Source: Rhodoferax sp. (GTDB lineage Bacteria > Pseudomonadota > Gammaproteobacteria > Burkholderiales > Burkholderiaceae_C). From it: DNA of 64,000 nucleotides. The position numbers were made by a program, and so were the translations under genes. Shown one piece after another: positions 1 to 8,387 of the stretch. The stretch is taken from assembly GCA_031291305.1 (NCBI GenBank), contig JARLJH010000040.1, positions 1-64,000 of the forward strand, written 5' to 3'. Under the pieces are notes generated by a model. The model did no database searches. It saw nothing but the letters and a program-made list of their open reading frames with translations, and had not been told where the DNA came from. The number at the start of each line of letters is the position of its first letter. The stretch's first letter is position 1.

Positions 1-345
1 CTGATAGAAAAAGAAGCCAAGAGAAACCAAGCCCAAAAACCGGGCACCGTAAACTTCCAGCTTTAACCCGGTCAAGCCACCAGTCAGAAGTTCTCAACTT
101 CCTCCGCCTTCAGGCTCATACCTGGATTGGAAAATACTACGGTGCCGATACTCGGTTGAGGCACCACTGCACATCCATTACGATTGAAATACTGCATGTT
201 TAATAGCTTTATGCCCAGGTAAAACTTGGGCTAGAGGCTTGTTTGGTTTGGGCTGGCCATTGCTTTCAGGTCGGCCTGATTGCTTGACGACCAGGCGAGT
301 TCTCTATGCAGCGCGGCAAGCCGTGATGCCCCCACCGTGCCACTC
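1..345. other. Intergenic stretch at window edge, no confident gene
   Basis: Downstream of cysN. One plus-strand frame is open from the window edge to a TAA at 64-66 and another to a TAA near 206. Either could be the 3' end of a gene lying outside the window, but neither tail is recognisable. A copy of the dispersed hairpin repeat lies at 202-246. Nothing else can be supported here. Confidence 0.4.
202..246 (+). repeat. Dispersed hairpin repeat, copy a
   Basis: Begins AATAGCTT and contains GCCCAGGTAAAACTTGGGC, a small hairpin, followed by CTAGAGGCTTGTTT. It belongs to the family also seen at 709, 1690, 4321, 5239, 19894, 21196, 56541 and 63072. This copy is intergenic. Confidence 0.6.
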
Positions 346-1749
346 TCACCCATTCACCAGCACAGCCCCCGCCGTGCGGTGCGAGGCGGTGTCTACCAGC
401 ACCAGGGAGCCCAGCACGCGTGACTGGGCAAAGGGTAGGGCGGCGATGGGTTCTTGCAGCAGCAACTCGATGTGGCCGATGCTGTTGGCGCCCAGGGTAT
501 CGGCGTTTTCTTCGGCCAGGGTGTTGATCTCCAGCCGGTGCACGACGCGTTTGACGCGCGCCTTGACCCAGCGGTGGCCGTGCAGCGCCCAGTAGACGCG
601 CCCGGCGACCAGCGGCTCGTCATCCATCCAGGCCACGGTGGCGCTGATCTCGCGGCTGGGTCGCAGGCTGGTGGCGCTGGGTGTGTCGCCGAAATCATCA
701 TCAGAAACAATAGCGGATGGCGCAGGTGCGGTAAGGGCTAGCAGCCAATCGCCGCGTGATACATCGACTTCGCGGTCAAGCACGATCCCCGCGCTGTGAC
801 CGGCTTGCACCGCGGTGGGCTGGCGGGTGGTGCCCAGCACCTGGGCGACGGTGGCGGTTTGGCCGCTGGGCAAGACCTTGATCTGCTGACCCACTTGCGC
901 CACACCGTTGGCGACGCGGCCCCAGAAGATGCGGCGACCTTGCGAGGTGTCCGCAGACGACGAGAACTTCTCCACCCACTGCACCGGGAAGGCAAACGCC
1001 AGCCCGGTGTCAGCCGGGGTCACGGGCAGCAGTTCCAGAATGTCCAGCAGGCTCGGTCCGTTGTAGCCGCACCAGCCGGGCACCTCGTCCACCACGTTGT
1101 GGCCTTTGAGGGCGGAGATGGGCACGATGGTGGCGACCTCAATCCCGGCGTGTTCGGCAAACTTTTCCAGCGCGCCGCGAATGTTGTTGAACCCCAGCGT
1201 GGCCTGGCCAGCGGTTTCGGGCTTGGCAGGGTCTTCGAGCGCGTCGAGCTTGTTGACGGCAAAGACGATGCTGGGCACGCGCAGCAGGTTGCACAGCAGG
1301 CTGTGGCGGCGGGTTTGCGGCAGCAGGGCCAGGTCGGGGTTTTGCCATTGCAGTTTGGTGGCATCGACCAGCACCACGGCGGCGTCGGCGCTGCTGGCGG
1401 CGGTGACCATGTTGCGGGTGTATTGCTCGTGGCCGGGGGCGTCGCCGATGATGAATTTGCGCTCGGCGGTGTTGAAGTAGCGCCAGGCGACGTCGATGGT
1501 GATGCCTTGTTCGCGTTCGGCGCTCAAGCCGTCGGTGAATTGGGCCAGGTCGGTTTCGCCGCTGCGGGAGACGTGGGCCAGCTGGTCTTGCAGCACGCTT
1601 TTGCTGTCGAGCAGCAGGCGGCCGATCAAGGTGCTTTTACCGTCATCGACGCTGCCGCAGGTGATGAACTTGAGGGCGGATTGATGGTCATTTTGGCTTG
1701 TGGCCCTTGTATCTTCTAAGCTAGCAGCTACTGTGTTGATAGTGTTCAT
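346..1749 (-). CDS. cysN: Sulfate adenylyltransferase subunit 1 (GTPase)
   Basis: GTPase subunit of ATP sulfurylase. It couples GTP hydrolysis to the formation of APS from sulfate and ATP, in complex with CysD. The 467 residues match the usual size of stand-alone CysN without a fused APS kinase. Visible motifs are the P-loop GSVDDGKS at residues 32-39, DAPGHEQY near 103 and NKLD near 166, followed by EF-Tu-like beta-barrel domains. The first ~22 residues are encoded by a dispersed-repeat copy, and a second possible copy sits near residue 340. A GGAAG sequence precedes the ATG. CysD normally lies immediately upstream; here 444 bp intervene. Function is very likely. Confidence 0.95.
   Translation of the reverse strand: MNTINTVAASLEDTRATSQNDHQSALKFITCGSVDDGKSTLIGRLLLDSKSVLQDQLAHVSRSGETDLAQFTDGLSAEREQGITIDVAWRYFNTAERKFIIGDAPGHEQYTRNMVTAASSADAAVVLVDATKLQWQNPDLALLPQTRRHSLLCNLLRVPSIVFAVNKLDALEDPAKPETAGQATLGFNNIRGALEKFAEHAGIEVATIVPISALKGHNVVDEVPGWCGYNGPSLLDILELLPVTPADTGLAFAFPVQWVEKFSSSADTSQGRRIFWGRVANGVAQVGQQIKVLPSGQTATVAQVLGTTRQPTAVQAGHSAGIVLDREVDVSRGDWLLALTAPAPSAIVSDDDFGDTPSATSLRPSREISATVAWMDDEPLVAGRVYWALHGHRWVKARVKRVVHRLEINTLAEENADTLGANSIGHIELLLQEPIAALPFAQSRVLGSLVLVDTASHRTAGAVLVNG
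709..748 (+). repeat. Dispersed hairpin repeat, copy b (inside cysN)
   Basis: AATAGC, then GCGCAGGTGCGGTAAGGGC and TAGCAGCCAAT, resembling the other copies but more diverged. It corresponds to a stretch of CysN around residues 334-347 that looks like an insertion before the conserved ATVAWMDDEPL segment. This is the weakest member of the set. Confidence 0.4.
1690..1735 (-). repeat. Dispersed hairpin repeat, copy c (cysN 5' end)
   Basis: On the minus strand it reads TAGCTGCTAGC, then ATACAAGGGCCACAAGCC and an AAAATGAC tail. It encodes the CysN N-terminus between the start codon and the conserved LKFITCGSVDDGKS block, so the element is translated in frame. Confidence 0.6.
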
Positions 1750-2193
1750 CAGGTTCTTCCGTGGTAATTTTTGCGGACGATTCGTTAACTTGGGATACCA
1801 GTTCGTTGTGTCTATGTGGCTTTAACCCGCAGCGCGCATTGAGTATCTAACTCCGCGGATGTCCCCCGGCCCTTTGGGCCTCCTCCTTGATTTGGCAAAA
1901 CCCCAAGTCCTCGCTACGTCAGACACCCAACGCACTCCGCTAGTCGTTATTGCCATCACTGTCTTCGCTGTTGTTGATGTTGGTATGGGCATTGGCGTTG
2001 TCCGGTTCATTGCATCGTTGGCGCCAGGCGCGGTGATTGGGGTATGTGACCGGGCTTTGGGGTGGAAGGCGCGCGCCTGCAGTCGGTAGCGAACTGAAGC
2101 GCCAATTTCGCGGGTGATTTCACCCCAAAACCGCATGCACATGCCCCTGTCGCCGCGCCGGGTTAAGAGCAATACCGTTGGCAGCCAAAGCCA
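1750..2193. other. 444 bp insert separating cysD from cysN
   Basis: In related bacteria cysD and cysN usually abut or overlap. Here 444 bp lie between the cysD stop and the cysN start. Both strands have open frames of about 75-115 codons, but their compositions look like shadows and no family is recognisable. A short hairpin (GGCCC TTT GGGCC) lies near 1869-1880. The 19-mer TTTGGCAAAACCCCAAGTC at 1891-1909 recurs exactly at 4300-4318. It probably represents an inserted non-coding or decayed repetitive element. Confidence 0.5.
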
Positions 2194-3165
2194 TCAAAAG
2201 TACCCATCTTTCTTGCGCTTCTCCATCGACGCCTCAGAAGTCTTGTCATCCATGCGCGTGGCGCCGCGTTCGCTCACGTCGGCGGCCAGGGTTTCCAGCA
2301 CGATCTGACCGGGTGTGGCGGCGAGGCTTTCCACCGGGCAAGTGCAGGTGATGTCGCCCACGGTGCGGAAACGCACGTCGCGCAGCTCGGCCACCTCGCC
2401 GGGCTTCAGGGGGGTCAGCTCGGTCACCGGCACCAGCAGGCCTTTGCGCTCCACCACCTCGCGTTGGTGCGTGTAGTACAGCGAGGGCAGGGCGATCTGC
2501 TCGCGTTCGATGTACTGCCACACGTCCAGCTCGGTCCAGTTGGAAATCGGGAACACGCGGAAATGTTCGCCCGGTTGCAGTTTGGTGTTGAACAGCGTCC
2601 AGAGTTCGGGGCGCTGGTCTTTGGGCTGCCACTGGCCGAAGCTGTCGCGGTGGCTGAAGATGCGTTCCTTGGCGCGGGCCTTTTCCTCGTCGCGGCGGGC
2701 GCCACCAATCAGCGCGTCAAAGCGGAATTCTTCAATCGCTTCGAGCAGCGTCACCGACTGGTGCACATTGCGGCTCTCGCCCGGGTGGGCCAGACGCACG
2801 GTGCCACGCGCCATGGAGTCTTCGACACTGCGCACGATCAGGTCGGCGCCGAGTTCTTTGGCGCGGAAGTCGCGGAAGTCGGTGACCTCGTGGAAGTTGT
2901 GGCCGGTGTCGATCATCAGCAGCGGGTAGGGAATCTTGCCGCCGGTGGCTGGGGTGCCAAAGGCTTTTTCGGCGCACTTGAGCATCACCAGCGAGTCCTT
3001 GCCGCCCGAAAACAGCAAGGTGGGGCGCTCGAAGGCGGCGGCGACTTCGCGCAGGATGAAGATGGTTTCCTCTTCAAGGGCGTCCAGGTGGGCGTTGCTC
3101 AGGTGGTCCGCGTGGTGGTGATGGCTCATGGATTGCAGTAGTTCGGGGGCGATACGGGCGTTCAT
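2194..3165 (-). CDS. cysD: Sulfate adenylyltransferase subunit 2
   Basis: Catalytic adenylyl-transferring subunit of ATP sulfurylase, a PP-loop ATPase that makes APS with CysN. The pyrophosphate-binding loop SGGKDS is at residues 53-58, and the C-terminus ends with the family-typical EKRKKDGYF-like tail. I chose the ATG at 3165 rather than the longer open frame because it forms an ATGA overlap with the cysH stop and starts directly before the conserved region. This gives 323 residues. The N-terminus has a His run (SHHHHADHL). Transcribed with cysH, DUF934 and cysI. Confidence 0.95.
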   Translation of the reverse strand: MNARIAPELLQSMSHHHHADHLSNAHLDALEEETIFILREVAAAFERPTLLFSGGKDSLVMLKCAEKAFGTPATGGKIPYPLLMIDTGHNFHEVTDFRDFRAKELGADLIVRSVEDSMARGTVRLAHPGESRNVHQSVTLLEAIEEFRFDALIGGARRDEEKARAKERIFSHRDSFGQWQPKDQRPELWTLFNTKLQPGEHFRVFPISNWTELDVWQYIEREQIALPSLYYTHQREVVERKGLLVPVTELTPLKPGEVAELRDVRFRTVGDITCTCPVESLAATPGQIVLETLAADVSERGATRMDDKTSEASMEKRKKDGYF

Positions 3166-3929
3166 GCGGAAACCTCTTGTTGGTTGGTCATGGATTCGGC
3201 TTTGACATGCAGGCCGCACTCTTTGGCGGTTTCGTCTTCCCACCACCAGCGCCCGGCGCGGAAGTCTTCGCCCAGGCTGATGGCACGGGTGCAGGGCGCG
3301 CAGCCAATGCTGGGGTAAAACTGATCGTGCAGCGGGTTGTAGTCGACGTGGTTGATGGCGATGAAGTACCAGACATCGCCCCAGGTCCAGTCGGCCAGCG
3401 GGTTGAGCTTGGTGATTTTGCTGTCGCTGGTATCAATCAGCGGTACCTCGGCGCGCGCGCCGGACTGCTCACGGCGCAGGCCGGTGATCCAGGCGTCTTT
3501 GCCGGCCAAGGCGCGGCTTAGCGGTTCCATCTTGCGGATGTTGCAGCAGGCTTTGCGCAGCGTGATGCTCTTGTACATCGCATCCTTGCCTTCGCGGCTG
3601 ACAAACTGCACCACGGCTTCGGTGGCCGGTGTGAACACTTCCACGGGGGTGCGGGAACTGGTCTTGAGCCGCTCCAGCAGAGCCAGGGTTTCGGGGTGCA
3701 ATTGACCGGTTTCGAGCACAAAAATGCCGATGTTGAGCTGCAACTGGTTCACCAGATGCGCGAGCACCATGTCTTCTGCGCCCAGGCTGCACGCCAAGGT
3801 GATGCGCGGTGCGGCGCCGGGTGCGGTGGGTGCATAGTCCAGCGCTGCCTGTTGCAGCAGCTCGATGGTTTGCGCCAGCTTGGCCGCAAAACTGGCGGAC
3901 GGGCGGGCGTGGAGGTCGATGGCGCTCAT
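3162..3929 (-). CDS. cysH: Adenylyl-sulfate (APS/PAPS) reductase
   Basis: Reduces adenylylated sulfate to sulfite with thioredoxin. The 255 residues contain CC at 128-129, CAPC at 210-213 and the catalytic ECGLH at 237-241. The CC plus CxxC set marks the iron-sulfur (APS-using) branch of the family, so APS is probably the substrate. This agrees with the apparent absence of an APS kinase domain in the neighbouring CysN. It overlaps DUF934 and cysD by 4 bp at either end, consistent with translational coupling. Confidence 0.94.
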   Translation of the reverse strand: MSAIDLHARPSASFAAKLAQTIELLQQAALDYAPTAPGAAPRITLACSLGAEDMVLAHLVNQLQLNIGIFVLETGQLHPETLALLERLKTSSRTPVEVFTPATEAVVQFVSREGKDAMYKSITLRKACCNIRKMEPLSRALAGKDAWITGLRREQSGARAEVPLIDTSDSKITKLNPLADWTWGDVWYFIAINHVDYNPLHDQFYPSIGCAPCTRAISLGEDFRAGRWWWEDETAKECGLHVKAESMTNQQEVSA

Positions 3930-4378
3930 GCGGCGGCTCCGGTGGTAGTGGCTGGCGTGCTGCCCGATGCGGCAGTGTGCGCAAACAGCGGCTGTGGGTG
4001 TATCGCATCGCCTTGATAAAAGCCTGTAAACCGGGCCAACTGGCGTTGTGCTGCGGCCAAGTTCTGGTCGTCGCGTAGCACGGCGCTGCTGAAACCGCTG
4101 CGTTGCAATTGCTGCAATTGGTCTACCAGCACGTCGCCGGTGGCGCGCAACTCGCCGGTAAAGCCCAGTCGGCGGCGCAGCAGGTAAGCCTGGCTGTAGG
4201 CGCGGCCGTCGGTGAACTTGGGAAAGTGCAGCTCAATGCAGTCCACCCCGGTAAGCACCAACTCGCGCGGGTCGGCATCGTTGGCGACTTGTAGAATATT
4301 TTGGCAAAACCCCAAGTCGAGGCTTGTAGCCCCCGTATTTAAAGGGCTTTCAGCTATTAATCGTATAGTTTCAGACAT
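3926..4378 (-). CDS. DUF934 family protein of the sulfate reduction operon
   Basis: A protein of about 150 residues, of a family encoded beside cysH and cysI in many betaproteobacteria. The exact role is unproven; it is thought to support sulfite reduction. Conserved features visible are ELHFPKFTDGRAYSQAYLLR near residue 58 and GRLRRRLGF-like LRRRLGFTGELRA. I prefer the ATG at 4378. An upstream in-frame TTG at 4405 is possible. The residues after the start (LIAESPLNTGATSLDLG) are encoded by a dispersed-repeat copy. The stop overlaps the cysH start by 4 bp. Confidence 0.85.
   Translation of the reverse strand: MSETIRLIAESPLNTGATSLDLGFCQNILQVANDADPRELVLTGVDCIELHFPKFTDGRAYSQAYLLRRRLGFTGELRATGDVLVDQLQQLQRSGFSSAVLRDDQNLAAAQRQLARFTGFYQGDAIHPQPLFAHTAASGSTPATTTGAAA
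4321..4363 (-). repeat. Dispersed hairpin repeat, copy d (inside DUF934 gene)
   Basis: On the minus strand it reads TTAATAGCTGAAAGCCC, then TTTAAATACG and GGGGCTACAAGCC: the same AATAGCTG...GCCC...GGGCTA architecture. It is read in frame near the N-terminus. It is followed by the 19-mer shared with position 1891. Confidence 0.6.
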
Positions 4379-4417
4379 GGTGGGTGTTGTCCGTGTTGAA
4401 TTCAAAGGGTTGGAGGT

Positions 4418-6235
4418 TCAGTCGACCAGCGCGTCAGCGGTCGCCAGATGCACATGCAACACTTGCCCGGCATCGCCGGTTTCGTGGCGCACGGCATTGG
4501 CAGCTGACTTGAAGAGGTCGAGCCCCAAGCGTCGCACGCAGGTGATGAAGTTTTCTCCGCTGTCCCGATAAACCCGGTAGGTGTCCAGCAGTGCCTCCAC
4601 CACGTCGGCCACTTCGCTGGCTGCAAACGACGGGCCGATCACCTTGCCCGGTGTGGCCGGGCCTGACAGCGTGGAGCCGTCCGAGCCGCCCAGCGACACC
4701 TGGTACCACTCGCGCCCGTCCTTGTCCACGCCCAGCACGCCAATGTGGCCGCTGTGGTGGTGGCCGCAGGAGTTGATGCAGCCGCTGATGTGCAGATCGA
4801 TCGGTCCCAGGTCAAACAGCTCGTCCAGGTCGGCAAAGCGCTGGGTGATGGACTCGGCAATCGGGATCGAGCGGGCATTGGCCAGCGCGCAGAAGTCGCC
4901 GCCGGGGCAGGCGATCATGTCGGTCAGCAGGCCGATGTTGGCGCGCGCCAGGCCCAGTGCCTTGGCAGCTTGCCAAAGCGCGGGCAAATCGTCGGCGCTG
5001 ACCCAGGGCAACAGCAGGTTTTGCTGGTGGGTGACGCGCGCCTCACCCAGGCTGAAACGGTCCGCGAGATCGGCAGCGGCGTCCAACTGGTCGGCCGTAG
5101 CGTCGCCCGGTGCAAATCCAAGGCGCTTGAAGGACAGGGTCACGGCGCGCAAAGCCGGGTTTTTGTGGGCATGCACGTTCTGCCCGAGCCAGCGTTGGTA
5201 CTCCGCTGTCTCTTTCGGTGTGAACTGGGATGCTGCAGAATCAGGAGCTGCTTGCCCCCGTGTTTGCTGGGCTGGAGGCTGAAATGATGCTGAAACTCGT
5301 TCCAGCTCGGAGGCTGGAATGGTGTGCTCGCCGCCGTCGTTGTCCAGAATGGCTTGGTATTCGGCGTTCACTTCGTCGATATAACGCTGGCCCTCGGCCT
5401 TGACCAGAATCTTGATGCGCGCCTTGTACAGGTTGTCGCGCCGACCCCAGCGGTTGTAGACGCGCACCACCGCTTCCAGGTAGTTCAGGATCTGGTTCCA
5501 CGGCAGAAATTCGCACAAGGTGCGGGCAATCACCGGCGTGCGTCCCATGCCGCCACCGACCAGCACCTTGAAGCCGACCTGGCCGTCCGCGTCGTGCAGC
5601 AGGTGCAGTCCCACGTCATGCCAGGCCACCGCCGCCCGGTCTTCGCGCGCGCCGGTGATGGCGATCTTGAACTTGCGCGGCAGAAAGGCAAACTCGGGGT
5701 GCAGCGTGCTCCACTGGCGCATGATTTCGGCGTAGGGGCGCGGGTCGATCAGCTCGTCGGGCGCAATCCCGGCCAGGGCATCGCTGGTGATGTTGCGGAT
5801 GCAATTGCCGCTGGTCTGGATGCCGTGCATATCGACGCTGGCCAACAGGTCCATCACGTCGGCGCTTTTGGTCAGCGGGATCCAGTTGAACTGCACGTTT
5901 TGCCGTGTGCTGAAGTGGCCATGGCCCACCGGCAGATGCGGGGTGCCGAGTTCGGCCTGCGTGCTGGCCGCCGTGTTGAAGACCTCGGCGCTGGGCTGGT
6001 CAAACTCGCGGGCGATGGTGGCCAGCGCGCGCAACTGGCGGCTGGCCAGTTCGCCATAGGGCACGGCCACGCGCAGCATGGGCGCGTAGCGCTGCACATA
6101 CCAGCCGTTTTGCAGGCGCAGGGGGCGAAAGTTCTCGTCGGGCAGTTCGCCATTGAGGTGACGCTCCAACTGGTCGCGGTATTGCGCGGCACGTTGATGG
6201 ATGAATTGACGGTCAAAGTCTGTGTATTGGTACAT
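4418..6235 (-). CDS. cysI: Sulfite reductase, hemoprotein beta-component
   Basis: Reduces sulfite to sulfide using siroheme and a 4Fe-4S cluster. The 605 residues show nitrite/sulfite reductase ferredoxin-like repeats and the cluster ligands CPGGDFC (about residue 443) and CINSC (about 487), followed by GHHHSGHIG. A segment near residue 320-335 (PPAQQTRGQAAPDSAAS) is encoded by a dispersed-repeat copy and looks like a linker insertion between the two halves. No flavoprotein CysJ is seen; betaproteobacterial CysI usually works with ferredoxin-type donors. First gene of the tight cysI-DUF934-cysH-cysD run. Confidence 0.94.
   Translation of the reverse strand: MYQYTDFDRQFIHQRAAQYRDQLERHLNGELPDENFRPLRLQNGWYVQRYAPMLRVAVPYGELASRQLRALATIAREFDQPSAEVFNTAASTQAELGTPHLPVGHGHFSTRQNVQFNWIPLTKSADVMDLLASVDMHGIQTSGNCIRNITSDALAGIAPDELIDPRPYAEIMRQWSTLHPEFAFLPRKFKIAITGAREDRAAVAWHDVGLHLLHDADGQVGFKVLVGGGMGRTPVIARTLCEFLPWNQILNYLEAVVRVYNRWGRRDNLYKARIKILVKAEGQRYIDEVNAEYQAILDNDGGEHTIPASELERVSASFQPPAQQTRGQAAPDSAASQFTPKETAEYQRWLGQNVHAHKNPALRAVTLSFKRLGFAPGDATADQLDAAADLADRFSLGEARVTHQQNLLLPWVSADDLPALWQAAKALGLARANIGLLTDMIACPGGDFCALANARSIPIAESITQRFADLDELFDLGPIDLHISGCINSCGHHHSGHIGVLGVDKDGREWYQVSLGGSDGSTLSGPATPGKVIGPSFAASEVADVVEALLDTYRVYRDSGENFITCVRRLGLDLFKSAANAVRHETGDAGQVLHVHLATADALVD
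5239..5286 (+). repeat. Dispersed hairpin repeat, copy e (inside cysI)
   Basis: AATCAGGAGCTGCTT followed by GCCCCCGTGTTTGCTGGGC and TGGAGGCTGAAATG. It matches the family core hairpin GCCC-N-GGGC and the TGGAGGC tail. It lies antisense within cysI and keeps the frame open. Confidence 0.5.
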
Positions 6236-6289
6236 GGCGATATCCGTGTAAAAAATCGGGGCTTATCCGAAGATTTGAGGTTTGACCCG

Positions 6290-6363
6290 CTCAGTGGCAG
6301 TCTCTGGCGGCCTCCTCATACTGGAGTACCAGAAATCGCCGGCCGCCAAAGCCAGCCACTGAG
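6290..6363 (-). other. Long stem-loop between the permease gene and cysI
   Basis: Left arm 6290-6312 (CTCAGTGGC...TGGCGGCC) pairs with right arm 6341-6363 (GGCCGCCA...GCCACTGAG); 19 of 23 positions pair. The loop contains a second small hairpin, CTGG-AGTA-CCAG, at 6321-6332. No T-run follows, so it is more like an RNA processing or attenuation structure, or a REP-like repeat, than an intrinsic terminator. It would lie in the cysI leader RNA. Confidence 0.6.
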
Positions 6364-6378
6364 CTTGCGTGTGTGGCA

Positions 6379-7170
6379 TCAGATGGCAATCAGTTTGAGC
6401 CCGGCATACGCCAGCAACAGAGACAGCAGTGAGCGGATCACCCGCTCCGGCACCCGCGCCATGTAATGCGACCCGAGCCAGATGCCTGGCAGCGAACCGG
6501 CCAGCAGCAGGGTCAGCATCGACCAGTTCACCGAGCCCAGGGATGCGTGGCCCAGACCGGCCACCAGGGTCAGCGGCACGGCGTAGGCAATGTCGGCCGC
6601 CACAATCCGCGGCAACGGCAGCATGGGGTAGAGCACCATCAGCACAGTGACGCCGATGGCCCCTGCGCCCACCGAGGTCAGCGACACCAGCGTGCCGATC
6701 AATGCGCCAAACAGCAGCGGCAGGCTCCAGTGGCGGGCGGTCACGGCTTGCGCCTCTTGCCCAGCAGCAACGTGCCTAGGGGCAGCCTTGCCGCGCAGCG
6801 CCTTGTAGAGGGTGGCCGCCGCGGTGAGCAAGAGTGCCACACCCAGCGTGGAGGTCATCAGGTGCTGCACGGCAGGGTTGGCGGGGCCGAGGGTTTTGAG
6901 CACCCAGAGCGTGATCAGGGCGGCTGGAATGCTGCCCGCGGACAATTGCAACACCACGCGCCACGGTACCAGACCCGAGCGTGTCATCTTGATGGTGCCG
7001 CCCATCTTGGTGAACGCGGCAAACAGCAGGTCGGTGCCGACGGCCATGTAGGGCTTGACGCCAAAGGCAAAGATCAGAATCGGCGTCATCAACGAGCCGC
7101 CGCCGACCCCGGTCAAACCGACCACGGTGCCTACAAAAAAACCAGCAAAAATGAAAGTGATGTCATGCAT
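6379..7170 (-). CDS. TauE/SafE (TSUP) family sulfite/organosulfur permease
   Basis: Inner-membrane protein of 263 residues with about eight hydrophobic segments and the family-typical N-terminal GLTGVGGGSLMTPIL repeat motif, echoed by a second SLTSVGAGAIG half near residue 145. TSUP proteins move sulfite, sulfoacetate or related anions. The position directly upstream of cysI suggests sulfite or sulfate handling, but the direction of transport cannot be read from the sequence. Confidence 0.85.
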   Translation of the reverse strand: MHDITFIFAGFFVGTVVGLTGVGGGSLMTPILIFAFGVKPYMAVGTDLLFAAFTKMGGTIKMTRSGLVPWRVVLQLSAGSIPAALITLWVLKTLGPANPAVQHLMTSTLGVALLLTAAATLYKALRGKAAPRHVAAGQEAQAVTARHWSLPLLFGALIGTLVSLTSVGAGAIGVTVLMVLYPMLPLPRIVAADIAYAVPLTLVAGLGHASLGSVNWSMLTLLLAGSLPGIWLGSHYMARVPERVIRSLLSLLLAYAGLKLIAI

Positions 7171-7241
7171 GGGCTGGACTTTACGGTCCAGTCCATATAT
7201 TTCAAACTACATTATTGTGATTTATATATATTGATTTAAAT
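7171..7241 (-). promoter_or_regulatory. AT-rich promoter region of the sulfur operon
   Basis: This 71 bp gap is strikingly AT-rich against its surroundings (TTTATATATATTGATTTAAA, and TCCATATATTTCAAACTAC). It lies upstream of the permease-cysI-cysN block and downstream of the CbiX gene. LysR-type sulfur regulators of the CysB/Cbl kind bind AT-rich sites in such positions. No exact operator can be assigned, so regulation by CysB is inference. Confidence 0.4.
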
Positions 7242-7622
7242 CTAAAGAGGATTGGGGGCCAACGCCCAGTCGGCAATCGCGCGACGCATTTGCGGGTTGT
7301 CACCCAGCGGCGGCGCAATCTCCACCTGCACATCGGGTTGTGCCTCCAGAAAGGCCGCGACGATGTCGATGAGATCACGGTTGACATGTTTGCCCGCTGC
7401 CCAGAACAGCGGCATCACCCGAATATGTTGGCAACCCAGACCGGCCAACTCGGCCAGCGCGTCAGGCAGCGAGGGCTGCATCAGCTCCAGAAACGCCAGC
7501 CGGCACGGCCCTGGGTGCTGGCTTTGAACCTGTTCCAGCACGGCGTCCAGCGGCAAACGCCAGGCCGGGTCGCGTGAGCCGTGGGCAAACAGGAGGATGG
7601 CGGTGTCGCAAGCATTGTTCAT
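7242..7622 (-). CDS. cbiX: CbiX-type sirohydrochlorin chelatase
   Basis: Short single-domain chelatase of 126 residues, the size of CbiX(S)/SirB proteins. It shows the N-terminal LLFAHGSRDPAW motif carrying the metal-binding His, and VMPLFWAAGKHVNRD holding the second conserved His. It would insert Fe2+ (or Co2+) into sirohydrochlorin. Its place before the sulfite reductase operon points to siroheme synthesis for CysI. The start may be the ATG at 7622 or 7631; neither has a clear Shine-Dalgarno sequence. Confidence 0.85.
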   Translation of the reverse strand: MNNACDTAILLFAHGSRDPAWRLPLDAVLEQVQSQHPGPCRLAFLELMQPSLPDALAELAGLGCQHIRVMPLFWAAGKHVNRDLIDIVAAFLEAQPDVQVEIAPPLGDNPQMRRAIADWALAPNPL

Positions 7623-7672
7623 GGCAACCATTTTGGCGTAATACCCAAAGACCCGGCTAACATAGCCGGATC

Positions 7673-8299
7673 ATGCTGTCGATTCATACCACCCTCACAT
7701 TCTTCGCTGTTTCTCTGGCCCTGGGTTTCACGCCGGGGCCAGACAACATTGCGGTGCTGATGCAATCTGCCACACATGGACGCAAGGCGGGGCTGTTCAT
7801 CACCCTGGGCTTGTGTGGTGGTTTGGTCATCCACACGCTGGCGGTGGCGCTCGGCTTGGCCGCAGTGTTTGCGGCTTCGGCCACCGCTTTTGCGGTGCTG
7901 AAAGTGCTCGGGGCGACGTATCTGGCGTACCTGGCCTGGGGCGCGTTTCGGGCTCCTGTCAGTCATGCAACCATGGGGGCGCGTCCAGCGGCCTCACCGT
8001 TTCAGATGTTCACGCGCGGCATTGTGATGAACCTGACGAACCCGAAAGTGGTGTTTTTCTTTCTGGCGCTGCTGCCGCAGTTCGTGCAAGCGGAACGTGG
8101 CTCGGTCACGCTACAGCTCTGCGCGCTGGGTTTGATTTTTATCCTGGCCACGCTGGTTGCGTTTGGCACCATCACCTATTTTTCCGCCACATTCAGCGCT
8201 GGTTTGCGCCAGTCGGCGCGGGCGCAGCGGGGGCTGAATTACTTTGCCGGGTCCATCTTTCTGGGCTTGGCGGTGCGATTGGCACTCACCGAGCGGTAG
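7673..8299 (+). CDS. LysE/RhtB family amino-acid exporter
   Basis: Inner-membrane protein of 208 residues with six hydrophobic segments. It carries the family signature GFTPGPDNIAVLMQS near residues 18-34 and the conserved GIVMNLTNPKVVFFFLALLPQF around 116-138. Members export amino acids or homoserine lactones; the substrate is not predictable. Transcribed divergently from cbiX; only 41-50 bp separate the two starts. Confidence 0.88.
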   Translation: MLSIHTTLTFFAVSLALGFTPGPDNIAVLMQSATHGRKAGLFITLGLCGGLVIHTLAVALGLAAVFAASATAFAVLKVLGATYLAYLAWGAFRAPVSHATMGARPAASPFQMFTRGIVMNLTNPKVVFFFLALLPQFVQAERGSVTLQLCALGLIFILATLVAFGTITYFSATFSAGLRQSARAQRGLNYFAGSIFLGLAVRLALTER

Positions 8300-8387
8300 C
8301 AACTGCGCGACGTCGAAGCGGCTTTCAGGTGCCTGTGGCGCCCAAGTGGCACGCGGGTTTCATGCCTTGGAGTGAGCGCCGGGTGCG

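Noticed and set aside
5324-6466. 380-codon plus-strand open frame opposite cysI
   Set aside because: Antisense to a highly conserved enzyme, with low-complexity shadow composition and no recognisable domain.
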